Positions 1 through 7,745 of a DNA stretch of 10,618 bases are shown one piece after another; the stretch's first letter is position 1; every line of letters begins with the position of its first letter. The notes beneath the pieces are model-generated. The model searched no databases, was not told the DNA's origin, and was given only the letters and a program-made list of their open reading frames with translations. The position numbers and the translations under genes are program-made. Source of the DNA: Cytidiella melzeri (Eukaryota > Basidiomycota > Agaricomycetes > Polyporales > Irpicaceae); the NCBI GenBank assembly GCA_022592445.1, contig JABYQR010000719.1:1-10618 (forward strand), given 5' to 3'.

Positions 1-1256
1 GTCGAATCTGACAGCTTCAAGTTGCAGTATGACTCGTACGACGTGGTATGTCTGTCTGATTATGTCTTATCCCGGATCAGAAATCTGAATATCTTACCTC
101 CAGTGGACGCTCGCCAGCTTGGATTACAGCAAACACCACTACTACATCACGCACCCTGCCACCAACGACAAATGGTCCTGGGTCTCTAAGCCTGGCACGA
201 AGGGCGAAAATGTCAAGCTGACTATCTATTCGAGGATATGGATTATTACTCACGTTGGTGATGGGCAGTACAAGTAAGTACATGACTGTGCAAGCTGCTA
301 TGGAGCCGTCAGTGCTCATGTCCCACAACTGTTAGAATTGCTCCAGTGGGCGAACAGCAGAAATACCTTTTCTGGACCGACGTCAATGCGACGCCAGGCA
401 AATCCGTACGTAATCACTCATGTGTCTGAACGATGGGCAAATGTGACGTTTCTCCTGTGCCAGATCACGCTTGAGAAGCTCAAGGAATCGGACGACAAGA
501 TCCACTGGAGGTTTCGTGACGTCAATGAAGGCGATCAAGGCGACAACTTGACCTCGGTGGTCATGATCCAGCACGTTCCTTCCTTCACCTGCGCTGCTGC
601 CTCTAGGGCCATTCCTGAAGGTATTGACCCCAATGCTGTCCCTTTTTTTGTTGAACCAGAAGGCAATCGAGAACAGAATTATTATACTGTAAGAAACCTG
701 TTCTGCACCATAACTTCTTGCACCCGAATGCTGATCCTCAATGATAGTGGAAGCTTACCAAGGTCGATGAGGACTGGTTAAAACGCAAAGCCATCAGCAA
801 TGTTAACCAGATTTATGAAGGCAGCGTCACGAATAAAATCGTCGAGCACTACTACGTTATTCAGAACTTGGGTACGGGGAAGTACGCCTGGGACGCTGAG
901 CCGCAAGAGGAGCACACTCCGGTCTTTCAGAGCGACCTCCCCAGCGTATGGAAGATAACCCGGGTGTCTGACGACCATTACACGTAAGTCGTGTCATTCC
1001 CTGGTGCTGTTGTGTGTCTTATTTTTTATGTAGTATATCGCCCGCTGGAAAGAAGGAGGAAGAGCTCTTTTGGTCTGCCCGGGGCCCTGTTGGAAAGCTT
1101 AATTCGGTTTGTACCGCACAAGTTCATTGTCGAAGGTGCTGTGTCTCATCGTGATAACTCGTATAGATTTGTTTGGAGAAACCCTCGGGCGAGCTACATC
1201 ACTGGATCATCAAGGCGATCCAGAGGGATTTTGTTCCTCAGAGTGAAGCCACCTGA
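1..1256 (+). CDS. Multi-module beta-trefoil protein, I66-protease-inhibitor-like (5' partial, 7 exons)
   Basis: Spliced model: exons 1-45, 104-273, 336-405, 464-688, 748-983, 1034-1106 and 1167-1256 (TGA 1254-1256). The six introns are 50-62 bp, all GT-AG, with donors such as GTATGT, GTAAGT and GTACGT. The joined frame is open for 302 residues; the N-terminus lies outside the window. The protein repeats a pattern typical of beta-trefoil folds: a Trp-x-Ile strand (WIITHVGDGQYK, WKITRVSDDHYT), then an I-x-P-x-G..LFW strand (IAPVGEQQKYLFW, ISPAGKKEEELFW), then a LEK...HW strand (ITLEKLKESDDKIHW, ICLEKPSGELHHW). From family knowledge this pattern fits the C-terminal part of fungal I66 (mycospin-type) serine protease inhibitors. 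A ricin-B-like lectin is the alternative, since YYVIQNLGTGKYAW is lectin-like. I see no QxW triplet that would decide it. Two modules are visible, and exon 1 suggests a third upstream. No signal peptide can be judged. The exon model is firm; the family name is tentative. Confidence 0.72.
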
Positions 1257-1487
1257 GGTGGACACGGAGTCGGAAACGCGATCATCATTGAAGCTTGGTG
1301 TCTGTCGTTCGGGTTTCTGTAAGACTTGGGGTCGTTCGATAATGCTTCCGAGAGAGATGCGTTGAGGAACTTCGACAACGGAGATCATATACCAAGCATG
1401 ATATCCAGGAATATTGCATTTTTTGTTACACTGTATTTTGGCGAACAATCTACGCAGTTTGCGTCGTCGACGTTCCGCAGCGCCTAC

Positions 1488-1620
1488 CTCAATTGCCAGT
1501 GCCGGCGCCTGTATCATAGTCACGGTGTCCTCCTGTCTTCCGAGAGGAGGCTGTAGAAGATTTCTCACATTCGAGACGGGCTCTACACGTAAGTGCATGA
1601 CTGCGCAATCCGCTATGGCC
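1488..1620 (+). pseudogene. Decayed beta-trefoil module, paralogous to the gene at 1-1256
   Basis: The stretch ending at 1588 matches the exon ends of the neighbouring gene. Read in the homologous frame it gives RL*KISHIRDGLYT, against SVWKITRVSDDHYT (exon 5 end) and RIWIITHVGDGQYK (exon 2 end), with TAG (1554-1556) where the conserved Trp TGG stands. It then reaches a GTAAGT donor at 1589 in the same phase 2. The following 32 bp (1589-1620) match the intron start at 274-305 at about 26 positions by eye. Just upstream, another frame reads VSSCLPR, comparable with FQSDLPS of exon 5, so at least one frameshift is also present. No matching downstream exon (the LFW strand) or acceptor was found. 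It is either a remnant of a further module of the same gene or a piece of a neighbouring paralogue. Confidence 0.55.
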
Positions 1621-2027
1621 TCACTTCACATCCGAGTACCCACATTACCACCTACATTCTTAACTCCTTCTCGCGCTCTATATTGGTAGTTTCCGCATTC
1701 GCTGGTTATGTATATAAACTCCATGTAATTAACGACTATAATGTATTCTCATCACTTGCATTCGCTCTCTTGTGTTCGCTCGCACACCTGCTAAAACAAC
1801 AGGTTATGAGCCCCGGTCGCTAATAAGTGCAAACACATTATTTTTCCTCAAAGATCCCTTTGATTTCCATCCAGGCGACAGTACGTCGGCGATACGCCCA
1901 ATAGGCCTCATCATCCCCACGATCTTGTGATTAGGTCGCTAACAAAGTGGAATATGTGTGCGAGGGGTAGAGGCTGTTAAGCTTCGAAGATGAGTCTTAT
2001 TATTCTTGCTGCTTCAGCAGCTCTGCT
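1621..2027. other. Intergenic DNA, no gene seen
   Basis: No convincing coding frame or splice structure was found on either strand. It contains a TATATAAA box at 1711-1718 (plus strand) with no gene placed to use it, a short direct repeat GGTCGCTAA(T/C)A near 1815 and 1934, and a near-palindrome GCTGCTTCAGCAGC at 2008-2021 just outside the DNA transposon. Part of it may be retrotransposon LTR if the transposon split that LTR (see findings). Confidence 0.5.
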
Positions 2028-2029
2028 TA

Positions 2030-2066
2030 TAAGATAGACCTCATTCAGAACCGTCTTCATCACATG
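2030..2066 (+). repeat. Left terminal inverted repeat of the DNA transposon
   Basis: It starts TAAGATAGACCTCATTCAGA and ends CATCACATG, and is the exact reverse complement of 5044-5080. Including the flanking TA the identity runs 39 bp (2028-2066). Beyond 2066 similarity continues weakly: GTGACA and TGTGA motifs occur inside both ends, which could be subterminal transposase-binding sites. The target TA is 2028-2029. Confidence 0.92.
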
Positions 2067-2143
2067 ACTTGACGTGACAAAGTGTGATGAAAGCGACTCA
2101 AAATCTAATGCGAATGTTTAAAAGCCATTTATCGTAAAACAAG

Positions 2144-2188
2144 AACCTAGAGATTGTCGAGGATAGAGGTTCCGAGATTTCCTAGGTT
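2144..2188. repeat. Imperfect inverted repeat in the transposase leader
   Basis: AACCTAG at 2144-2150 pairs with CTAGGTT at 2182-2188 across about 31 bases, with partial further pairing inside. It lies between the left terminal repeat and the transposase start. It may be a subterminal site or chance; no function can be assigned. Confidence 0.3.
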
Positions 2189-2265
2189 ACAGAATTGTCA
2201 TAAAGTTGTTCAATTATCTTGCATTAAGTTTGCAAGCTTAGACGTCCGCATTTGGATTTTACTGG

Positions 2266-2271
2266 TATATA
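2266..2271 (+). promoter_or_regulatory. Candidate TATA box of the transposase gene
   Basis: TATATA lies 90 bases upstream of the chosen ATG (2362), inside the transposon leader. Position and sequence suit a fungal core promoter; nothing else supports it. Confidence 0.35.
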
Positions 2272-2361
2272 CCAAATTAGGCAGGGCAATGCTTGTCCGA
2301 CAAAGCGCGTCGCATTGCGTCCTCCACCACATGCATTAGCACACATGATACCCCTCTAACT

Positions 2362-4862
2362 ATGCCCAAGAAGCGGAAATGGAATGTCAAAAACCTGGGC
2401 AGCCATGCTGTGCCCACCAAAAAGCCAAAAAAAGCGAAGTTAAATGATGAAAACAAGGAAAATGTAAGTACTCTGACCTTCTTCACCTTCCTGCTCTCGA
2501 AAAAGACTAAGGAGAACACCTCCTAGGAAAGCCCCAGCTACCAGACGTTTACGAGCCCCTCTAAGAGCACCTACAATGGCTTAGAGCATGACATTTACGA
2601 CACAACAAGCCCACATACCTGGTATTCTCCCTTCGCTCCTGCCGGCAGCTCGTCTTTGGAGCTTGAGAATGCTCCTAGCACTGCTGTAAATTTTGACAAA
2701 GGTGAGTAGTACATTCCTGTGAAGAAAAGATGAGCTTACAAGTGTTTCTAGCCCCAATCTCACTTCAGGATGAAGACGACGACTGCGGATGGCTTGATGA
2801 CCCAGACGAGGAAAGTGACGACTCGGAAATAGAGGCCGGCACCTTGATTGAAAGCGACAACGATGAAGACGAGCACGATGAAGAGTCAGGAAGTGTCCCA
2901 TCGCATATTGCCAGGACAGAGGCAGACAGCGCACCCGGCGTGTGTAGTACTGACTGCAGTGCGAGCACAGATGCCAGCCCGAGCGGATGCGGCGGCAACA
3001 GCTGTGACACGGGAGAGGCAGATGAAGGTGCTGCAAGTGGATGGCGACCCAAATACTCTGGCTGCTACATTTTTGCCCCAGAGCCTGATGTCGTTAAGAA
3101 GGCGTATGACGATCTCCGGGCGATCTTGAAGCCGCGTCAAAAGAAGGGTTATGGACATGTTGACCCAGGACTTAATCGGATATTACGAGAACGCTTCGAG
3201 GCAATGGCGCTGTTCTGCCACAACTTTCTCGAGCTACAGGCAAAAACTCCACGCGTGTCGCAGTGGACCAATGCATCACTCCACACAGCAAAAAGCCTGG
3301 GACACGGCCCATATCAAGCGAAGTTGCTACGCAATTGGACACGCGAGTTCATTGTAAACCCAGAGTTCATTCCGGAGCATAACTGGAAGGGAGCCTTAGG
3401 ACGGAGTCATCTTAATGATGAGGATTTCGCGCAGGACATCCATTTACACTTGCAGGGCATTGGGAATTGGGTTCGTGCACAGGATATCGTTGACTACACT
3501 GCAACACCGGAGGTCTTGAACCGATTAGGATGATGCAAACCGATATCGCTAGCAACCGCACAACGATGGATGTCGAAGATGGGTTATCAATGGTCGAAGA
3601 CACCACAAGGCCAATATGCCGATGGTCACAAGCGGCCTGATGTCGTCACATATCGAAACATGGTTTTCATGCCTGCGATCGCAGCTGTGGACCCCTTGAT
3701 GCGGAATTGGAAACCCGACGGGACTGAAGAGGTCGACGAGAACCCGCCACCGCGTCGCAAGGTGTTGTGGTATCACGACGAGTCGACCTATTATGCACAT
3801 GATCGCCGTCGCGTTCGCTGGGTGCATCAATCAGAGAAGGCTGTTCCGTATGCAAAAGGAGAAGGTGCTTCCCTCATGGTTTCTGCCTTTGTATCCGCAG
3901 ACTATGGGTGGATCTGTGTGGAACTGTTCAAGGCTGGAAAGTCTCGCAATGGATACTATGATAACAATGACATTCGTGCGCAGTTCAAGAAGGCGATGGC
4001 GTACGTGAAGGAGCACTATCCTGACGACAATCACGAGTTCGTTTACGACAACGCAAAGACGCACACTAAACGCGCCGATGAGGCTCTCTCTGCAACAAAG
4101 ATGCCTAAAGGCCCATCGCCAGTCTTCGGGGTCGACGCAAATGTGACAGGCCCTGATGGAAATCCAGTGTATGGGAGCGATGGGAAGATCAAGAAGCAGA
4201 GGATCCGCATGGGAAACGGAAAGTTTGCTGATGGGACTGAGCAGGAATTTTATTTCCCAGAGGGACACGAGCGTGCAGGGCAATTCAAAGGGATGGCCGT
4301 GATTCTTGAAGAGCGCGGTTTTGCTCACATTGCAAAGAAAAAGGTGCAGTGCGGCAAGAGCTTTGGCAACTGCCCTGAGGGAGCCACCGACTGCTGCTGC
4401 CGACGATTTCTCTACAATCAACCCAATTTCGTTCATGTCGAGTCGCTTCTGGAACAGGATGCAAAAGCCGGCGGGTTCAAGGTCGTGTTTCTCCCGAAGT
4501 TCCACTGTGAGCTTAACTTTATAGAACAGTGCTGGGGATATTCGAAGCGTCTTTATCGGATGTATCCGCCGTCGTCAAAGGAGCAAGATCTGGAGCAAAA
4601 TGTGCTGAAGGCACTCAACGAAGTTCCTTTGATTGCCATGCGGCGGTGAGACAATGGCATTTGTTGATCTCGTTGCAAAACTGATCAGCTCCAATGCAGG
4701 TTTGCCACACGTTCCCTTCGATTCATGGATGCATATCGGAAAGGCCTTAATGGCGCACAAGCGGCTTGGGCTGCCAAGAAGTACAGGGGACATCGTATGA
4801 TCCCAGAAAACATTCTTTCACAACTTGATTCATTAATGAATGCACCCCGGCGCCAACGTTAA
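2362..4862 (+). pseudogene. Tc1/mariner-type DDE transposase, four exons, one in-frame stop
   Basis: Exons 2362-2463, 2527-2701, 2752-4645 and 4700-4862 (TAA 4860-4862); introns of 63, 50 and 54 bp with good GT-AG and CTNA branch signals. They join into one 777-codon frame interrupted only by TGA at codon 353 (3531-3533). The start MPKKRKWNVK gives an SV40-like nuclear localisation signal, with a second basic patch (KKPKKAK). Codons from about 97 to 140 are strongly acidic (DEDDD, DNDEDEHDEE). A likely DNA-binding part follows up to ISLATAQRWMSKMGY and GHKRPDVVTYR, which resemble the HTH-linker region of the superfamily. Catalytic residues: D435 (YHDEST, codon 3777), D525 (FVYDNAKTH, codon 4047) and E684 (LNFIEQCWGYSKR, codon 4524), the last matching the LNxIE..W box of Tc1/mariner. 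The D2-E gap is 158 residues instead of the usual 34-39, with a Cys-rich insert (C626-x6-C-x6-CCC). The last exon restores the tail (FATRSLRFMDAYRKGLNG) hidden behind an apparent stop inside the third intron. Ends, catalytic triad and splice sites are intact, so this copy is young or only just broken. Confidence 0.85.
3531..3533 (+). other. Premature TGA in the transposase
   Basis: The frame reads ...EVLNRLG, TGA, CKPISLATAQRWM..., with coding sense on both sides in the same frame, so it is a point change and not a frameshift. CGA (Arg) to TGA by a CpG transition is the simplest origin. No GT-AG intron of suitable length both removes it and keeps the frame and the conserved ISLATAQRWM segment. 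The next in-frame ATG (3570) would start a product with all three catalytic residues but without the N-terminal half. Confidence 0.8.
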
Positions 4863-5043
4863 TATCTTTTACAGTCATTTATATAAACCCCTAAACACGT
4901 ATAATAGCCCTACTTTGATTTCGCACCTGCGTAAATAGTGTACGAGCACTTACGAGTAGTATAATGTACATTAGCTGCTTATAATAGCCCCTATACTGGG
5001 TGTTAAGTCTTTTCCGGTGCCAGCGTCACAGAATGTCACAAAA
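4863..5043 (+). other. 3' non-coding part of the transposon
   Basis: AT-rich, with no frame. It holds TATATAAA at 4880-4887 and two copies of ATAATAGCCC(C)TA near 4901 and 4981, about 80 bases apart. No AATAAA polyadenylation signal is obvious. Confidence 0.5.
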
Positions 5044-5080
5044 CATGTGATGAAGACGGTTCTGAATGAGGTCTATCTTA
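5044..5080 (-). repeat. Right terminal inverted repeat of the DNA transposon
   Basis: Exact reverse complement of 2030-2066 (plus strand starts CATGTGATGAAGACGG and ends GTCTATCTTA). It is followed by TA at 5081-5082, the presumed target-site duplication. Bases outside the TA (CATGTCTA) do not match the left flank, which fixes the limit of the repeat. Confidence 0.92.
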
Positions 5081-5084
5081 TACA

Positions 5085-5524
5085 TGTCTATATCTACTTA
5101 TGTAAGCGACTACTATACATGTCTACTTCAGCTATTCTACTGTATTACCAAGTGCATGACTCATGCTATGAGTGCATGACTCATTGTATGACTAGGTTCA
5201 GCACTTGTACCAGAGACGTACATAATGAGTAAATGACTCATGCTAGTACTTGTCCTCAGATGTATGCTTTAGGCATCCTCTGGAGTCATACGTGCTTTCC
5301 ATGTCATTTCCTATGCTACTAGAACACAGGCGTACATATATGTATAGTACTACTACAACCCATATCTGTACGTCTCAGCTAATGTGATGGTTACTACTTG
5401 AGTTTCCATATACGGCTGCATAATTCCCATATCAAGACTGTGGAAACTCTGCTACCTAAAGCGTCCTTGTAATAAGGCGTGGGAAACTACATATCATATC
5501 ATAATATATTATATAGTTTTAACA
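5085..5524 (-). repeat. 3' LTR of the copia element (inner edge firm, outer edge uncertain)
   Basis: The inner edge is clear: minus-strand TGTTAAAACTATATAATA starts at 5524, immediately after a purine-rich tract. A possible outer end is ...ATATAGACA at about 5085, giving TG...CA and about 440 bp, but no partner LTR is in the window to confirm this, and this end would lie only 2 bp beyond the DNA transposon's TA. The stretch is AT-rich, has no gene, and includes a cluster of ATGACTCAT sites (5156-5241) and a 12 bp direct repeat TATACATGTCTA (5079-5090 and 5114-5125). Confidence 0.5.
5156..5241. promoter_or_regulatory. Cluster of Gcn4/AP-1-type bZIP sites
   Basis: ATGACTCAT, the palindromic consensus for Gcn4/AP-1 family bZIP factors, occurs exactly at 5156-5164, 5176-5184 and 5233-5241. 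Half-site ATGAGT motifs lie at 5168-5173 and 5225-5230. The cluster lies in the presumed LTR of the copia element, roughly 280-370 bp from the inner edge, a plausible place for an enhancer. Gcn4 control of yeast Ty1 is established; control here is inference. Confidence 0.4.
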
Positions 5525-5533
5525 CTCCCACTT
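5525..5533 (-). other. Polypurine tract of the copia element
   Basis: Minus-strand AAGTGGGAG lies directly before TGTTAAAAC and 10 bases after the RNase H stop codon. This is the expected position and make-up of the plus-strand primer for LTR retroelements. Confidence 0.75.
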
Positions 5534-5543
5534 AACCGTTACA

Positions 5544-6461
5544 TTAGTGAGTGTTTAGATCAATTAGACCTAATCTCCCACTGAAGTATGATTGCTTCTG
5601 AAATGCCAATGACTTTGTCATGATATCAGCAATCTGTTCTTCAGTTGGAACAGCATATAGTTCGGCATTCTTATTTTCGACAAACTCTCTAACATAATGA
5701 TATCGAATGTCAATATGCTTTGAGCGTGACTCTATCTTTGGATTCTTGGTGAAGTAAATAGCACCATGATTATCACAGCATAGAATGGTAGGCTCTTGCT
5801 GTTTTAAATCCAATTCTTTGAGCACGGTGCGCAACCAATAACATTGCTTGGACGTTTTGCACAAGGCCATGTATTCTGATTCCATTGATGATAGAGCAAC
5901 GGTTTTCTGCTTCTTAGAAGTCCAGGAAATTGCTCCTTCAGCCAAAAGAAATACATATCCTGTTGTCGAATGTCTATCGTCTTTATTCTCAGCCCAGTCT
6001 GCATCCGAATAACCAATAATACCAGCATTACTTGATCCATTATACTTGATCGCATAGGACTGCGTTCCAAGCAAATATCTCAGTATATATTTAGCTGATT
6101 TATAATGGTGGTCAGTTGGATTTGACATGTACTGTGAAAGACGTATGACTGCATATGAAATGTCTGGTCTAGTACCAATCATAACACATATAAGCGTGCC
6201 AATCAACGCTTGATACTGTCTCAGTAAACCAGAATCTGCTTTGTAGTCAGAATCTGCCTTCTGTAGAACAGCACCTGAAGGTAATGGTGTCCGAGCAGGA
6301 TTAGCATTTGCCATATTAAATTGTTTGTAAACCTCTTGAATATACGACTCTTGGTCAAGTAGAATCATTTTAGCTTTACGATCTCTCTGCACACGCATGC
6401 CTAGAATAAGCTTAGCTTCTCCTAAGTCACGCATCTCATAGCGATCCATAAGATTTTCTTA
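5544..6461 (-). pseudogene. Copia RNase H and end of reverse transcriptase
   Basis: This is the longest intact piece of the polyprotein, about 301 residues from MDRYEMRDLGEAKLILG to the natural TAA at 5544. It holds the end of the RT (thumb/connection region, with GTRPDISYAV) and a copia RNase H: GYSDADWAENKDDRHSTTG with its catalytic Asp, SSMESEYMAL with the Glu, CDNHGAIYFTKNP with the next Asp, and the terminal RYHYVRE and ADIMTKSL motifs. All expected acidic residues are present. It is out of frame with the RT upstream through a one-base shift near 6460, so the ATG at 6449 is an internal Met and not a true start. Confidence 0.85.
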
Positions 6462-7305
6462 AGTGCAGACATAGCAAGTTTACTATTTCCTATCGGAAAT
6501 ATATCGTCAACATATAGAATGAGAATTAAATTCCCCCCTTGTTGCCGATACACGTAAACACCAGCATCTGAATGAATCCGGTCAAAGCCTAATTCTATCA
6601 GAGTGTTATGAATTTTGATATTCCATGTTCGTGAAGCTTGTTTAAGTCCATAAATGGCTTTCTTAAGCAAACAAACATGGTTCTCTGTTCCCTTCTCCAC
6701 GAAACCTTCTGGTTGTTCCATATAGATTTCTTCATCCAGTTTGCCGTAAAGGAAAGCTGTTTTCACATCCAATGCCTCGATTTCCCAATCTTCGAGTGCA
6801 GCTATGGCTAGTAGCATGCGTATGGATTCAAAACGTGCGACTGGTGAGAAAGTTTCTTGATAATCAATTCCTTCAACTTGGGTGAATCCTTTTGCAACAA
6901 GACGCGCTTTATATCGACCATCAGATTTTATGGTGAAGACCCATTTGCATTTCACAATTTTGCGTGATGCGTCTGGTCGTTGTACAAGCGTCCAAGTTTT
7001 ATTCTTCATTTGAGAATCAATTTCGTCTTGTGCAGCAGCAAACCATTGATCCCGATCATCTCTTTTCATTGCCTGCTTCCACGTCTGTGGATATTCATTG
7101 ATTGAATAAGCAGTAATTGAATTAAGAGTCTCGTCATCAATTTCTGCAGAATCATCATCATCAGTTAAGCCTCCTGATAGAGTTTGATGTTCTGGACCCG
7201 GTTCAACGGAAGGTGATCTCGAGGGTTGACGTGATGACGTTCCTGATCGCAAAGGTATCCGTAATCTGGATGGCCCTGCAACCAGAGATCTCGCGCGTTT
7301 CTCGA
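6462..7305 (-). pseudogene. Copia reverse transcriptase
   Basis: In order: an acidic linker (TDDDDSAEIDDE), the conserved entry WKQAMKRDDRDQWFAAAQDE, the fingers motif KCKWVFTIKSDGRYKARLVA, ALDVKTAFLYGKL with the first catalytic Asp (codon 6769-6767), KKAIYGLKQASR, and LILYVDDIF with the YVDD active site at 6514-6503. Spacing and wording are those of Ty1/copia RT (RVT_2 family). The frame is open throughout this segment. It is separated from the linker upstream by a shift near 7305 and from RNase H by one near 6460. Confidence 0.88.
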
Positions 7306-7745
7306 GTTCCAGTCAGCTCTCAAACGAAGCTCATTTTGTTCTTCCTTTTTGTCCTTAGCCACTTGCTTTTCTAAAGCTTTCTGCATATCCACCGCCGCAT
7401 GGAAAGTTTAGGATTTTTTCCAGCAGTTGAACGTTTGTTCTGGTTGATAGGTGGTGGCAAAGGTGGTTTAGGCTTAGGTCCTCGTTTGATTTGTGGTTGT
7501 GGTTCTTTGTCAAGAACCGGAGCTGAAGGGAATTGCTGCTGTTGTCGAGAAGGATGAGTAGGTGCTTGGTGCTCTGGATGATCATCATCTCCATCATCAG
7601 AATCTTGGTGACCTTGTTCATCATTCTCTTCAAAAGGTGAAAAATTATCGTGTGGAGGAACAGTGTTATTATCACTGTTATCGCCGACTAAAGGTTGTTT
7701 GGAAGGAGTAATATCTTTACGATAGGGAAATGAGTCTGTCAAATA
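7306..7745 (-). pseudogene. Copia integrase-RT linker, low complexity
   Basis: Two overlapping frames carry the linker: one (7740 down to about 7400) is rich in Asp, Glu, Pro, Gln and His (DSDDGDDDHPEHQAPTHPS, KPKPPLPPPINQNK), the next (7392 down to about 7305) is a charged stretch (KQVAKDKKEEQNELRL). Copia elements commonly have such poorly conserved linkers between integrase and RT. At least two one-base shifts (about 7400 and 7305) are needed to join it to its neighbours, but their exact sites cannot be fixed because the sequence is not conserved. Confidence 0.6.

Larger units (their letters stand above)
2030..5080 (+). mobile_element. Tc1/mariner-like DNA transposon, complete ends, 3.05 kb
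   Basis: The element is bounded by identical inverted repeats and flanked by TA on both sides (2028-2029 and 5081-5082), as expected for TA-targeting Tc1/mariner/IS630 elements. It carries a single spliced transposase gene on the plus strand (2362-4862), with a 5' leader of about 330 bp and a 3' region of about 220 bp. Because the outermost bases read TATAAG, the exact end is ambiguous by 2 bp; TA as the duplicated target is the simplest reading. Undiverged ends point to fairly recent insertion. The transposase carries one in-frame stop, so this copy may depend on a transposase made elsewhere. Confidence 0.85.

Noticed and set aside
338..781. 147-residue single-exon reading of the trefoil region
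   Set aside because: It reads straight through two introns (406-463 and 689-747) that have clear GT-AG borders, and starts at a non-ATG codon.
1194..1598. 134-residue minus-strand open frame
   Set aside because: It starts inside the trefoil fragment and ends inside the real last exon, with no domain; it is better explained as antisense of the gene and its decayed module.
1788..1806. ACCTG...CAGGT inverted repeat with a 9-base loop
   Set aside because: A 5 bp stem is too short to call a terminator or structured RNA.
2581..3158. Long antisense and alternative-frame open stretches over the acidic part of the transposase
   Set aside because: They are shadows of acidic, repetitive codons; the plus-strand frame has splice sites and conserved catalytic motifs.
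3513..3552. Possible 40 bp intron (GT 3513, AG 3552) removing the TGA in the transposase
   Set aside because: It is not a multiple of three, so the conserved downstream frame would be lost. A 108 bp alternative from the GTTCGT at 3471 keeps frame but deletes the conserved ISLATAQRWM segment.
3831..4505. 224-residue minus-strand open frame opposite the DDE domain
   Set aside because: It lies wholly opposite a clearly conserved transposase domain and shows no recognisable motif.
5017..5232. Small plus-strand open frame across the transposon's right end
   Set aside because: It spans the inverted repeat and the AT-rich LTR; no motif, no coding bias.
5151..5245. Short direct repeats looking like a CRISPR-like or satellite array
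   Set aside because: The units are only 9-13 bp with irregular spacing; they are better read as transcription-factor sites or a small local duplication.
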